A DNA stretch of 64,000 bases. Origin: Bacteroides sp. 224 (GTDB lineage Bacteria; Bacteroidota; Bacteroidia; Bacteroidales; Bacteroidaceae). The number at the start of each line of letters is the position of its first letter. Position 1 is the first letter of the stretch. The notes under the pieces are model-generated. The model did no database searches, had not been told where the DNA came from, and worked only from the letters and a program-made list of their open reading frames with translations. Shown here in pieces: positions 1 to 8,194 of the stretch. Made by a program: the position numbers and the translations under genes. The stretch lies in assembly GCF_010500995.1 (NCBI RefSeq), contig NZ_QVMK01000012.1, positions 1 to 64,000 of the forward strand, in the 5' to 3' direction.

Positions 1-36
1 ACAAAAGGAAGACTAAGGAAAGTGTGCTCAGACAGA

Positions 37-77
37 CCGTTAGCCTTGTGGGTGGAAACCCCACACAAGGCTAACGG
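37..77. repeat. 14-bp perfect inverted repeat (hairpin) of unknown role
   Basis: The arms at 37-50 and 64-77 (CCGTTAGCCTTGTG and its complement) are perfectly complementary around a 13-nt loop. No T-run follows on either strand, so it is not a typical intrinsic terminator. Plus-strand frame 1 is open from base 1 to a stop at 118-120, so this could be the end of a gene lying outside the window, or a structured untranslated region. I do not recognise the encoded peptide. Confidence 0.45.
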
Positions 78-143
78 AGACATTTATAGGAGAAACTTAA
101 ATAAAAATTACGATTTATAAGCGAGTCTGATAAAATAATTAAT

Positions 144-207
144 GAACACAAAGACGCAGAGACACAGAGAATAAATTAAAACTCTGTGTTTTCGTATCTC
201 TGTGTTC
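144..207. repeat. CACAGAG-type palindromic element, copy 1
   Basis: The left arm 144-169 and right arm 182-207 are 26-nt imperfect reverse complements built from gaacacaga/gacacagag phrases around a 12-nt loop. Related elements occur at 20241-20294 and 37979-38033. It ends about 45 bp before the next gene start. It is a dispersed intergenic repeat; whether it terminates transcription is unknown. Confidence 0.65.
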
Positions 208-238
208 AATTTATTGCATACTTTTACACAATTAATAT

Positions 239-246
239 AAACTTTG
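239..246 (+). promoter_or_regulatory. -7 box of the nitronate monooxygenase gene
   Basis: The box AAACTTTG differs by one base from the Bacteroidetes TAnnTTTG consensus. It ends only 5 bp before the ATG at 252, implying a leaderless or nearly leaderless mRNA. It also excludes the in-frame ATG at 186. Confidence 0.4.
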
Positions 247-251
247 CAGAA

Positions 252-1193
252 ATGAAAAATAGAATTACTTCACTCTTTGGTATAAAGTATCCCATTATTT
301 CGGGCGGAATGGTATGGTGCAGCGGTTGGCAGTTGGCAGCTGCCGTGAGCAATGCAGGCGGTCTGGGTCTTATCGGAGCAGGATCTATGACAGCAGATAT
401 ACTACGTGAACATATACAAAAATGTAAGGCAGCTACCGATAAGCCTTTCGGAGTAAACGTACCGTTAATGTACCATCATTCGGAAGCAATGATGGAAGTT
501 ATTATAGCCGAAAAAGTACCGGTAGTATTTACCTCGGCAGGTAGCCCTAAAACATGGACCAGGAAATTGCAGGAAAACGGCAGTAAGGTTGCCCATGTAG
601 TAGCAAGCACCAAATTTGCCATCAAGTGCGAAGAAGCAGGCGTAGATGCAATCGTAGCCGAAGGTTTCGAAGCCGGAGGGCACAACGGCAGAGAGGAAAC
701 CACTACAATGGTACTGATTCCGCAAGTTCGAAAAGCTATTTCCACCCCTCTGATTGCAGCAGGAGGTATTGCTACCGGCGAAGGAATGCTGGCAGCCATT
801 GCACTGGGAGCAGAAGGTATACAAATGGGAACGCGTTTTGCTCTATCACAGGAGAGTTCAGCTTCCGAAGAATTTAAAAATCTTTGTATCAACTTACAGG
901 AAGGAGACACAATCCTCTCTTTAAAGAAAGTATCCCCTACCCGTCTTATTAAAAATGAGTTTTATAAAGAAGTAGAAGAAGCCGAAAACAAAGGTGCATC
1001 TGCCGACGATATACGCACGATTCTGGGGCATGGAAGATCCAAAAAAGGAATCTTTGAAGGCGACCTGGTGAATGGTGAACTCGAAATAGGTCAGATTAGT
1101 TCGATAATTAAAGATATACCAACGGTAAAGGCAATTATGGAGCAAATTGTGGAAGAATATAATGCAAGATTAAAATGGATACAGGGAGATTAA
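252..1193 (+). CDS. Nitronate monooxygenase / FabK-like flavoprotein
   Basis: A 313-residue FMN-dependent TIM-barrel protein of the 2-nitropropane dioxygenase family, which includes nitronate monooxygenases and the enoyl-ACP reductase FabK. The N-terminus carries the family pattern FGIKYPIISGGM. The motif EGFEAGGHNG holds the His expected at the active site, and AAGGIATGEG followed by GAEGIQMGTRF forms the phosphate and flavin-binding end of the barrel. The start at 252 is preferred to the upstream ATG at 186 because 186 lies inside a repeat and before the promoter, and the extra residues do not match the family. Sequence alone does not separate a detoxifying oxygenase from a FabK-type reductase. 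It stands alone, followed by pncB. Confidence 0.85.
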   Translation: MKNRITSLFGIKYPIISGGMVWCSGWQLAAAVSNAGGLGLIGAGSMTADILREHIQKCKAATDKPFGVNVPLMYHHSEAMMEVIIAEKVPVVFTSAGSPKTWTRKLQENGSKVAHVVASTKFAIKCEEAGVDAIVAEGFEAGGHNGREETTTMVLIPQVRKAISTPLIAAGGIATGEGMLAAIALGAEGIQMGTRFALSQESSASEEFKNLCINLQEGDTILSLKKVSPTRLIKNEFYKEVEEAENKGASADDIRTILGHGRSKKGIFEGDLVNGELEIGQISSIIKDIPTVKAIMEQIVEEYNARLKWIQGD

Positions 1194-1329
1194 ATTCTCC
1201 CTGCTTCCTTCAAATATGTTTTTTTTGAGAAAGAAGTATTGTCCGAACAGAAGTAAAAGATAGGTAAAAGGAAGAACACAAAGTGCTTTCCATTTGTTTA
1301 TTGTTCTAAAATAATAAACGAACAAAGAA

Positions 1330-2493
1330 ATGATTATTAAGCACTTCACTGACAATGATTTATATAAGTTCTCCGTTATGCTTGCCATACAGAGACTTTA
1401 CCCTTGGGCTTATGTTAAATATGAGTTTATAAACCGGGGGAAAACTCTTTTCCCAAAAGGCTTTGCCGAGCGACTTCAAAAAGAGGTTAATGCTATGGCA
1501 AAACTTAAAATGACCAAAACGGAAAAAAGCTTTATTACACAAAAATGCTATTATTTCGACCCTGTGTTTATCGACTTTCTGGAAGGGTATCAATATGATC
1601 CTGAAGAAGTAAAAATAACCTTGGAAAACGGAGAGTTAAAAGTTGTGGTAGAAGGTTATTGGTATCGTACTGTATTATGGGAAGTTCCTTTAATGGCTAT
1701 CATCTCCGAACTATACTTTCAGATGACTAACATATCACCTGAAAATGTAGAAGAAAAAGCCATAAACAAGGCTCTACTATTAAAAGAAATGGAAGCCGAT
1801 CATTCCGATTTCGGAACTCGCCGCCGTTTCTCTTTCGATGTACACAATCGCATTATTGCTTGTTTAAAAGAACATTCGGGAACATATTTCAAGGGTACAA
1901 GCAATGTTTATCTGGCAATGAAGTATAACACCACTCCTATTGGCACTATGCCACATGAATGGTTTATGTTTCATGGTGCTGTTTACGGGTATCGTGCTGC
2001 CAACGCCAAAGCACTTGATGCATGGGTAGATGTATACCAAGGTAGTTTAGGAATTACTCTGACAGATACATATACCACAGAAACATTCTTCCAATCGTTC
2101 AATCTGAAACATGCCAAATTATTCGACGGAGTACGCTGGGATAGTGGAGATCCTCTCGCGTATACAGATAATACTATTCGCTTTTATGAAGAAAGTCGAA
2201 TTGACCCTCTCACCAAAACCATCGTTTACAGTGATTCGCTCAACTTAGACAGAATAAAAGAGATTAAACAATATGTAAATGGAAGAATTCATGATGCATA
2301 CGGAATAGGCACATTCTTCTCTAACGATGTAGGAGCAAAACCTCTAAATATGGTAATTAAGTTGGTGCAAGTAAAATATGATGCTAAAAATAAGTACCAA
2401 TATGCTGTTAAATTATCAGATACTCCTGGAAAAAACACAGGAAATAAAGAAGAAATTGAGTTGATAAAACGCACGTTGGGAATTAATGACTGA
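1330..2493 (+). CDS. pncB: Nicotinate phosphoribosyltransferase
   Basis: A 387-residue cytosolic enzyme of the Preiss-Handler NAD salvage route. It joins nicotinate and PRPP to form nicotinate mononucleotide, coupled to ATP hydrolysis. The start MIIKHFTDNDLYKFSVM is typical of the family. The motif GTMPHEW contains the His (residue 209) corresponding to the one phosphorylated in characterised enzymes. FGTRRRFSFD and FDGVRWDSGDP supply substrate and PRPP-binding residues. Length is normal and the ATG needs no adjustment. It has its own 136-bp upstream gap and is probably a single-gene unit. Confidence 0.95.
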   Translation: MIIKHFTDNDLYKFSVMLAIQRLYPWAYVKYEFINRGKTLFPKGFAERLQKEVNAMAKLKMTKTEKSFITQKCYYFDPVFIDFLEGYQYDPEEVKITLENGELKVVVEGYWYRTVLWEVPLMAIISELYFQMTNISPENVEEKAINKALLLKEMEADHSDFGTRRRFSFDVHNRIIACLKEHSGTYFKGTSNVYLAMKYNTTPIGTMPHEWFMFHGAVYGYRAANAKALDAWVDVYQGSLGITLTDTYTTETFFQSFNLKHAKLFDGVRWDSGDPLAYTDNTIRFYEESRIDPLTKTIVYSDSLNLDRIKEIKQYVNGRIHDAYGIGTFFSNDVGAKPLNMVIKLVQVKYDAKNKYQYAVKLSDTPGKNTGNKEEIELIKRTLGIND

Positions 2494-2509
2494 CTCCTAC
2501 CACCCTCTA

Positions 2510-2556
2510 AGTAAAGCGAAGAATCTTCTTTGACTCTACAGGCTCTCCGCTTTACT
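2510..2556. other. Inverted repeat downstream of pncB
   Basis: AGTAAAGCG at 2510-2518 is matched by CGCTTTACT at 2548-2556 across a 29-nt loop. It lies between the convergent pncB and mscS genes and could end transcription, but there is no clear T-run. Confidence 0.35.
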
Positions 2557-2637
2557 AAGAAAGTATTTTGAATTTTACGGAATAACATGTTATTGTTTAT
2601 ATCCGGCTAAAACAATTTCTTAGGGCGAGTGAATTAT

Positions 2638-3711
2638 TCACTTTTCAGCTTCATCTTCCTTCTGAATGTATACGGTACGTGCCGGGAACGCAAAGCTCAA
2701 CTCAGCCTTATCGAAAGATTCTAAGATTTCCATATTCACATTCGATTGTACCTGAAGTATATCAGCCCCCGGTTCTATAAAATAAGTAAAAGCCAGGTTC
2801 AATGAAGAATCTCCAAAATCAGAAAAAATAACACTAAGACCATCCGAAGAAACATTTTGTATTTTAGAAGGGATCTTTTTCAGCATATCCATAGCGCGAC
2901 TTAACATTTCGGGAGTGGTTTCATAAACCAATTTCAGGTTAAGCACAACACGCCTTTTGGGTTCTGCCGAAATATTTATAATGGAAGCATCTGCTATCTT
3001 ATAATTCGGAAAAGTGATCAGTCTATTATCATAATTTCTCATCTGTGTGCTTCGTACACCTACGTCTATAATAGTTCCTTCAAAATCATCAATCCTAATC
3101 ACATCACCTATATTAAAAGGCTTATCTGTTAATATGGTAAATGCACCGAAAATATTTTTAATGGTATCTTGTGCAGCCAAGGCGAAGGCAACACCCCCAA
3201 TACCCAACGTTCCTAACAAAGCACTGATGTTGACTCCTACATTACTGAGTGCCATAATAAAACCAACAATCCAAACAATAGAGGAAACAGTACGTTTAAT
3301 TATCGGCAACATCCGGCTTGTATGCCTGTTGTTATTGGAATGCTTCTCCGAATTCAACAAATACATTTCGATAAGTCCATTTAGCAAATGAGCCACAAAC
3401 CATGTAAAATTCAGAACAATCAAGATTCTATATGTACTATCCAGCACCTTATTTACACGGTCGGAAAGGTCTAAGTGATGAAAAGCAACCCATAATCCAA
3501 TCAATGTTAATCCAAATAAGATTGGAGGTTCAATGGAAGCATAAATAGTATCATCCACTTTACTTGTGGTTTTCTTCGTCAAAGGTTTTATTACCTTTTT
3601 AGCAAACAAAGAAAGCAGTTTTACAATCACTATAGTACCTAAAAGAATCAGAGCAAAAATACCCCAATCTTCAACTGAGTTTCCCCAAATAACCTCTTCC
3701 AACATAATCAT
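2638..3711 (-). CDS. Mechanosensitive ion channel, MscS family
   Basis: A 357-residue inner-membrane channel that opens under membrane tension to release solutes on hypo-osmotic shock. It has more membrane segments than minimal MscS: helices near residues 15-35, 60-75, 95-115 and 145-165. These are followed by the pore-lining TM3 region GTLGIGGVAFALAAQDTIKN and the beta domain (FNIGDVIRIDDFEGTIIDVG). The C-terminus is a soluble alpha/beta vestibule of normal size. An alternative start two codons downstream is possible because the protein begins M-I-M. It is transcribed alone, convergent with pncB. Confidence 0.92.
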   Translation of the reverse strand: MIMLEEVIWGNSVEDWGIFALILLGTIVIVKLLSLFAKKVIKPLTKKTTSKVDDTIYASIEPPILFGLTLIGLWVAFHHLDLSDRVNKVLDSTYRILIVLNFTWFVAHLLNGLIEMYLLNSEKHSNNNRHTSRMLPIIKRTVSSIVWIVGFIMALSNVGVNISALLGTLGIGGVAFALAAQDTIKNIFGAFTILTDKPFNIGDVIRIDDFEGTIIDVGVRSTQMRNYDNRLITFPNYKIADASIINISAEPKRRVVLNLKLVYETTPEMLSRAMDMLKKIPSKIQNVSSDGLSVIFSDFGDSSLNLAFTYFIEPGADILQVQSNVNMEILESFDKAELSFAFPARTVYIQKEDEAEK

Positions 3712-3820
3712 TTATTTTTGAAATATTCAATTATTCTATTCACTTGTTTATTAATAACTGTTCATTTCGCAGTTTTGTTCATTCACTATCATCTTGAAAT
3801 GATTATATCGAACAAGGCAT

Positions 3821-3845
3821 AAAAAAAGGAGTCACTCCTGACTCC
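3821..3845 (-). terminator. Intrinsic terminator of the cold-shock-domain gene
   Basis: On the minus strand a 7-bp perfect stem (GGAGTCA/TGACTCC, 4-nt loop) is followed by seven T. It lies about 110 bp after the stop of the cold-shock-domain gene. Confidence 0.8.
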
Positions 3846-3957
3846 AACCTTTGTTAACCTCAAATCTAATACTATAAAAAACACTGTACAAATAAAGACT
3901 TTAAATGTACATTAGCTATATCTTGCAAAACAAACGTTTGCAACTAATTATAATACT

Positions 3958-4407
3958 TTATTGCTCAACCAAATTTATGTTGACAGCATTCATTCCTCGC
4001 GCTCCACGCTCAAGTTCGAATGATACAATATTACCTTCTGCTATATTTTCAGGACAATTGCTGATATGGAAGAAATATTTATCCACTCCGGTCAGGCTCT
4101 TAATAAAGCCATATCCCTTAGATTGATTAAAATGCTCTACTCTTCCTTTTTGTATAGGATCTTCCTCCACTTTTTCTTTTTTGGGAGTTGATATATTGAT
4201 ACTATCAATATCCAGTTCCTCTTTTTTGATATTCATATCAGGAGGTGTGGATGTTATCATACCATTTTCATCGACATAAGCAATCATGTCTTCGAATGAT
4301 GTAGCTCCCTCCGTCTTACGATTTTCTTTCTTTTTTTGTTTTTCTAATCTTTTCGCTTGCTTCTTTTTTTCGTTTTCTCTTTTGTTTGATGAAATTGCTT
4401 TTGACAT
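3958..4407 (-). CDS. Cold-shock-domain protein with basic N-terminal extension
   Basis: A 149-residue nucleic-acid-binding protein. Residues about 87-147 form a cold-shock domain with RNP1-like KGYGFI and RNP2-like YFFHIS. The first 30 residues are almost all Lys, Glu, Arg and Asn, followed by an acidic linker, an arrangement common for these proteins in Bacteroidetes. Unusually for this genome an AAGGAG Shine-Dalgarno-like stretch (minus strand, 4414-4419) lies about 7 bp before the ATG. It sits downstream of the RRM gene, separated by a terminator and a second hairpin. Likely role: RNA chaperone or post-transcriptional regulator; targets unknown. Confidence 0.88.
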   Translation of the reverse strand: MSKAISSNKRENEKKKQAKRLEKQKKKENRKTEGATSFEDMIAYVDENGMITSTPPDMNIKKEELDIDSINISTPKKEKVEEDPIQKGRVEHFNQSKGYGFIKSLTGVDKYFFHISNCPENIAEGNIVSFELERGARGMNAVNINLVEQ

Positions 4408-4413
4408 TTATTT

Positions 4414-4419
4414 CTCCTT
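4414..4419 (-). promoter_or_regulatory. Shine-Dalgarno-like site before the cold-shock-domain gene
   Basis: AAGGAG on the minus strand lies 6-7 nt before the ATG at 4407. Almost no other gene in the window has such a site. Confidence 0.5.
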
Positions 4420-4443
4420 CTATTTATATAATTATATGTTATT

Positions 4444-4466
4444 CTCCGGTCAACAAAAAACCGGAG
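4444..4466 (-). promoter_or_regulatory. Leader hairpin upstream of the cold-shock-domain gene
   Basis: CTCCGGT at 4444-4450 pairs with ACCGGAG ending at 4466, with an AT-rich loop. It lies between the RRM gene terminator and the cold-shock-domain start, so it may be a leader or processing structure for the downstream gene. Its role is inferred from position only. Confidence 0.4.
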
Positions 4467-4468
4467 CT

Positions 4469-4491
4469 AAAAAAAGGAGGTTTCTACCTCC
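4469..4491 (-). terminator. Intrinsic terminator of the RRM gene
   Basis: On the minus strand GGAGGT/ACCTCC with a short loop is followed by seven T, 14 bp after the RRM stop codon. Read-through would feed the cold-shock-domain gene. Confidence 0.8.
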
Positions 4492-4504
4492 TTTTCTTTT
4501 ATTT

Positions 4505-4825
4505 TTAGTATCTTCTTGAGTTATTATAGCCGCCACCGCCGCGATTTCTGTTAAAACCACCGCCGCCACCGCCACGATTTTCTGTTCTTGGCTTAGCAAC
4601 ACTAACTGAGATAACTTTACCTTCAATTTCTGCACCATTCAACTCGTCAATAGCCTTTTGACCTTGTGCATCGTCAGGCATCTCAACAAATCCAAATCCT
4701 CTTGATCTTCCGGATTCTCTGTCCATAATAATTTTGGCAGAAGAAACCTCTCCGTACTCTGAAAACAATTCGTTCAAATCAGCATCATCTAAGCTAAAAT
4801 TCAAACCTGCAATGTAAATGTTCAT
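4505..4825 (-). CDS. RRM-domain RNA-binding protein
   Basis: A 106-residue single-RRM protein. RNP2 is IYIAGL near residue 3 and RNP1 is RGFGFVEM near residue 43; the C-terminal 25 residues form a Gly/Arg/Asn-rich tail with RGG-like runs. Such proteins are abundant in Bacteroidetes, which lack several proteobacterial RNA chaperones, and bind single-stranded RNA through the RNP aromatics. The 5' leader is long and AT-rich (about 110 nt if a TATCTTTA box near 4940-4947 is used), suggesting post-transcriptional control. It precedes the cold-shock-domain gene on the same strand. Confidence 0.92.
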   Translation of the reverse strand: MNIYIAGLNFSLDDADLNELFSEYGEVSSAKIIMDRESGRSRGFGFVEMPDDAQGQKAIDELNGAEIEGKVISVSVAKPRTENRGGGGGGFNRNRGGGGYNNSRRY

Positions 4826-5067
4826 TTAATTTCTTAATTAATTTAATAATAATGATTGAGAGGAAAAATTAAGAAGAGACTACTTAAAATGGTAAACCAA
4901 AAGGAGGCTTTAATCTATAACGATTCTTAACTCAAATCGACGTAAAGATAATAAATCATCAACCAAAATCTACAAAAAAGACTATTATTCTTCAATTCTT
5001 AATGTAAAATAACATTTCAAGACTTGATATGTACCATTATAAGATTACACCCATTTGTTTTTATACG

Positions 5068-5075
5068 TACTTTTG
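5068..5075 (+). promoter_or_regulatory. -7 box of the DUF4269 gene
   Basis: TACTTTTG matches TAnnTTTG exactly, 35 bp before the ATG at 5111. Confidence 0.6.
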
Positions 5076-5110
5076 CATTATAAAAACTATATAAAAGCCT
5101 GAATTTCAAG

Positions 5111-5644
5111 ATGAATACCTTATTCGACAACATAGAATATCTAAAGAAAGGAACCAAGCGCCAACAACAAGCATATCTTGTTTTAACCGAGAATTCAGTT
5201 CTACCAAAATTAAACTCCTTCCACCCTATTCTTGTTGGCACCATTCCTATCAACATTGATATAGAAACCAGCGACCTTGATATTATTTGCTATTGGACCC
5301 AAAAAGAAGAATTTATTTCCGCACTGAAAAAACTATTTGGAAAGGAATCCGAATTTAAGATCGAAGAGAATCAAACGATGAATGCCATAGTAGCCGGCTT
5401 TAAATTGCACAGTTTCGAAATCGAGATCTTCGGGCAAAATATCCCAACCAAAGAGCAAAGAGGATATAGACACATGCTTGTAGAACATGAGTTACTACTA
5501 AAAAAAGGAGATCAATTCAGACAACAGATCATTGAATTAAAAAAGCAAGGATATAAAACCGAACCAGCCTTTGGTATAGCCTTGGGGCTATCGGGAGATC
5601 CTTATAGTGAATTATTAAACTTTGAGAAACGATCGAACGACTAA
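5111..5644 (+). CDS. DUF4269 family protein, nucleotidyltransferase-like
   Basis: A 177-residue cytosolic protein that I place in DUF4269. The segment GTIPINIDIETSDLDIICYW resembles the Gly-Ser/Thr followed by Asp-x-Asp pattern of the nucleotidyltransferase fold (SDLDII being the metal-binding strand), followed by an alpha/beta region and a conserved-looking GYRHMLVEHELL helix. Whether it transfers nucleotides to a small molecule, protein or RNA is unknown, and no family member's function is known to me. It is a single-gene unit, convergent with galE. Confidence 0.75.
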   Translation: MNTLFDNIEYLKKGTKRQQQAYLVLTENSVLPKLNSFHPILVGTIPINIDIETSDLDIICYWTQKEEFISALKKLFGKESEFKIEENQTMNAIVAGFKLHSFEIEIFGQNIPTKEQRGYRHMLVEHELLLKKGDQFRQQIIELKKQGYKTEPAFGIALGLSGDPYSELLNFEKRSND

Positions 5645-5677
5645 AAAAACGGTACCACGATTCTCATCGCAGTACCG
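5643..5677 (-). terminator. Terminator on the galE strand
   Basis: On the minus strand a 12-bp stem (6 perfect pairs CGGTAC/GTACCG, two wobbles, four more pairs) with a 4-nt loop runs into seven T. It overlaps the stop of the DUF4269 gene and lies about 180 bp downstream of galE. Confidence 0.7.
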
Positions 5678-5804
5678 CCACAACACAAACACAAAATAAA
5701 ACACGACAAAACTACTATGCAATCACTTGTCTATATCGAAGATATAAGTAATCGTTTTATATATTCACATGTATAAAACAACATCAAGCGATATGCATCT
5801 TATA

Positions 5805-5828
5805 AACAAACAGACTACTCTGTTTGTT
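5805..5828. terminator. Hairpin between DUF4269 and galE
   Basis: Ten perfect base pairs (AACAAACAGA/TCTGTTTGTT) around a 4-nt loop lie between convergent genes, with a T-rich stretch following on the plus strand. It is a plausible weak terminator. Confidence 0.5.
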
Positions 5829-5858
5829 GTTCTTTATTATGTTAACGAAAACAAAAAA

Positions 5859-6893
5859 CTATTGTATACCAAGCTCACGAAGCTTTAATTGCCAAGCCCA
5901 AGCGGAGCATAATGTATCTTCAATACTTGTTTCTGCTTTCCAACCTAATTCATTATTTGCATATTCCGGATTAGCCCATACCTTTTCGATATCGCCTGCA
6001 CGACGACCAACAATCTGATAATTTAGCTTAACTCCGGTTGCTTTCTCAAAAGCATTTATCAATTCTAATACGGATAAGCCAACACCTGTTCCAATATTGA
6101 ACACTTCGACTTTCTCCTTTTGTTTTTCATCAAGAATTCGCTCAATGGCAATCACATGCGCTTTTGCCAAATCTACCACATTGATGAAATCGCGGATACA
6201 AGATCCATCGGGGGTATCATAATCATCTCCAAATACGCTTAACTTTTCACGAATGCCAATGGCCGTTTGTGTCAGATAAGGTATCAGATTCTGAGGAACC
6301 CCATTAGGCAATTCTCCTAACAAAGCTGTAGGATGAGCACCTATCGGATTAAAGTAGCGCAATAAAATTGCGTTAATGGGAGCACCGGATTTTACAGTAT
6401 CGTAAATAATCTCTTCATTAATCTGCTTTGTATTACCATAAGGAGATTCCGCTTTCTTTGTTGGCGCTTTTTCTGTTACCGGAAGTTCATCCGGCTGTCC
6501 GTATACCGTACATGACGAAGAGAATACAATTCCGCCTACATTATGCTTTGGCATAAGTTCCAACAAATTAATCAGGGATACTAAGTTGTTACGATAATAT
6601 AACAGTGGTTTTTCTACAGACTCACCCACTGCCTTACTTGCTGCAAAATGAATGATGGCTTCGATTCCTTGATACTTAGTAAACAATGCATCAAGTCCTT
6701 CATAATCCAGACAATCCAATTTTTCAAAGATGGGACGAACACCTGATACTTTCTCAATGTTATCCACCACATTTGCATTCGAGTTAGAAAGGTTATCTAT
6801 AATAACCACCTCATACCCTGAGTTTTGTAACTCCACAACTGTATGAGAACCAATGTAGCCTGTGCCACCGGTAACTAAAATCCTTTTACTCAT
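5859..6893 (-). CDS. galE: UDP-glucose 4-epimerase
   Basis: A 344-residue cytosolic NAD-dependent enzyme that interconverts UDP-glucose and UDP-galactose for galactose use and glycan synthesis. It has the N-terminal Rossmann motif VTGGTGYIGSH, the catalytic Ser in FSSSCTVYG (about 127), and Tyr152/Lys156 in YGNTK. The start at 6893 is chosen because the promoter -7 box lies at 6930-6937, inside the longer reading that would begin at 6932, and because MSKRILVTGG matches the family start. It is a single-gene unit. Confidence 0.95.
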   Translation of the reverse strand: MSKRILVTGGTGYIGSHTVVELQNSGYEVVIIDNLSNSNANVVDNIEKVSGVRPIFEKLDCLDYEGLDALFTKYQGIEAIIHFAASKAVGESVEKPLLYYRNNLVSLINLLELMPKHNVGGIVFSSSCTVYGQPDELPVTEKAPTKKAESPYGNTKQINEEIIYDTVKSGAPINAILLRYFNPIGAHPTALLGELPNGVPQNLIPYLTQTAIGIREKLSVFGDDYDTPDGSCIRDFINVVDLAKAHVIAIERILDEKQKEKVEVFNIGTGVGLSVLELINAFEKATGVKLNYQIVGRRAGDIEKVWANPEYANNELGWKAETSIEDTLCSAWAWQLKLRELGIQ

Positions 6894-6929
6894 AAAATAT
6901 TCAAAATAGGTTTTTCTACGAATGCTCTG

Positions 6930-6937
6930 CAAAGATA
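6930..6937 (-). promoter_or_regulatory. -7 box of galE
   Basis: TATCTTTG (minus strand) matches TAnnTTTG exactly and is followed by C, as in the tRNA-His promoter. It predicts a leader of about 33 nt for a start at 6893. Confidence 0.7.
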
Positions 6938-7000
6938 AACAAAAAAAGTATTTTCATAGAACAATTGTAGAAAATATGTGTATAAAATTAGTAATTACTA

Positions 7001-7573
7001 TCATACCACTCCTGAAAATCCCATGAAAGCCATTGCCAATAGTCCTGCTGTAACAAGAGCTATCGGGGTTCCTTCCATACCCTTAGGTATCTTAATTAAA
7101 CTCATCTGCTCACGCAAACCGGCAAACAGAATTAACGCTAACCCAAACCCAAGAGCAGTTGAAAAAGCATATACTACCCCTGTCAGCAAATTATAGTCCT
7201 TCTGAATAACCAAAATGGCTACCCCCAAAATACAACAGTTCGTTGTAATGAGAGGAAGGAATACTCCCAATGCCTGATAAAGAGAAGGAGAAACCTTCTT
7301 TAAAACAATCTCTACCATTTGCACCAGTCCTGCAATCACCAAAATAAAAGTGATGGTTTGCAAATATCCTAAATCAAACGCATCTAAAACATACTTTTGA
7401 ATCAGGAAGGTTACAATGGTAGCAATAGTAAGCACGAAAGCTACCGCTGCCGACATTCCAATTGCTGTATCTACTTTCTTGGAAACGCCCAGAAACGGAC
7501 AAATACCCAGGAATTGTGACAATACAATATTGTTCACAAAAATAGCGGAAATAAATATAATAATGTATTCCAT
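7001..7573 (-). CDS. rnfA: Rnf electron transport complex subunit RnfA
   Basis: A 190-residue polytopic inner-membrane protein with about six helices, one of the two related membrane cores (with RnfE) of the Rnf complex. Rnf couples electron flow from reduced ferredoxin to NAD+ with export of Na+ or H+. Family signatures include NNIVLSQFLGICPFLG near the N-terminus and PLITTNCCILG in the middle; the Cys residues in these two segments are of the type that coordinate the buried iron-sulfur centre shared by RnfA and RnfE. It is the last gene of the operon, 18 bp after rnfE. Confidence 0.95.
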   Translation of the reverse strand: MEYIIIFISAIFVNNIVLSQFLGICPFLGVSKKVDTAIGMSAAVAFVLTIATIVTFLIQKYVLDAFDLGYLQTITFILVIAGLVQMVEIVLKKVSPSLYQALGVFLPLITTNCCILGVAILVIQKDYNLLTGVVYAFSTALGFGLALILFAGLREQMSLIKIPKGMEGTPIALVTAGLLAMAFMGFSGVV

Positions 7574-7591
7574 AACGAATTATTTTAGTAA

Positions 7592-8176
7592 TTATGCTTT
7601 TCTTAAGCGATTAATAATCGCAATAAGATATCCTAAAGCAATAAATGCACCGGGTGCTAAAACAAACAATAACATACCATACTCTTCGGGGAGAATTGAA
7701 AAATTGAAAATCTTTCCGGTTCCCAAGAATTCGCGGGTAGCTCCTAATAGAGTAAGAGCCAGTGTAAAGCCAAGCCCCATCCCTAATCCGTCTAAGGCAG
7801 AAGAGCCTACATTATTTTTAGCAGCAAAAGCTTCGGCACGTCCTAACACGATACAGTTTACTACAATCAGAGGGATAAAAAGACCCAAGGTTGCATATAA
7901 ATCAGGAACGTATGCTTGCATAACCATTTGCAGTAAAGTCACAAAAGAAGCAATTACCACAATAAAAGACGGGATACGCACCATATCGGGTATTAAGTTC
8001 TTTAATAATGAAATAACCACATTCGAGCAAACCAATACAAACATAGTGGCCAACCCCATTCCCATACCATTGATTGCAGAAGAAGTAGTTCCTAAAGTAG
8101 GACACATCCCCAACAGAAGTACAAATACCGGGTTTTCTTTTATAATCCCGTTCATTAAAACTTTAAAGTTATTCAT
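7592..8176 (-). CDS. rnfE: Rnf electron transport complex subunit RnfE
   Basis: A 194-residue polytopic membrane protein homologous to RnfA. Matching signatures are FVLLLGMCPTLGTTSSAING and PLIVVNCIVLGRAEAF, each with a Cys placed to share a metal centre with RnfA. It forms part of the membrane core of the ion pump. It lies 18 bp after rnfG and 18 bp before rnfA in a same-strand operon. Confidence 0.95.
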   Translation of the reverse strand: MNNFKVLMNGIIKENPVFVLLLGMCPTLGTTSSAINGMGMGLATMFVLVCSNVVISLLKNLIPDMVRIPSFIVVIASFVTLLQMVMQAYVPDLYATLGLFIPLIVVNCIVLGRAEAFAAKNNVGSSALDGLGMGLGFTLALTLLGATREFLGTGKIFNFSILPEEYGMLLFVLAPGAFIALGYLIAIINRLRKA

Positions 8177-8194
8177 ATTCTATACTCCTTTCTT

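Noticed and set aside
1..120. C-terminal fragment of a coding gene in frame 1
   Set aside because: The frame is open to a stop at 118-120, but the peptide is unrecognised and overlaps a perfect hairpin, so no gene is called.
476..910. Minus-strand open frames inside the nitronate monooxygenase gene
   Set aside because: Both overlap a clear family member and have Ser/Cys-rich low-likelihood protein sequence.
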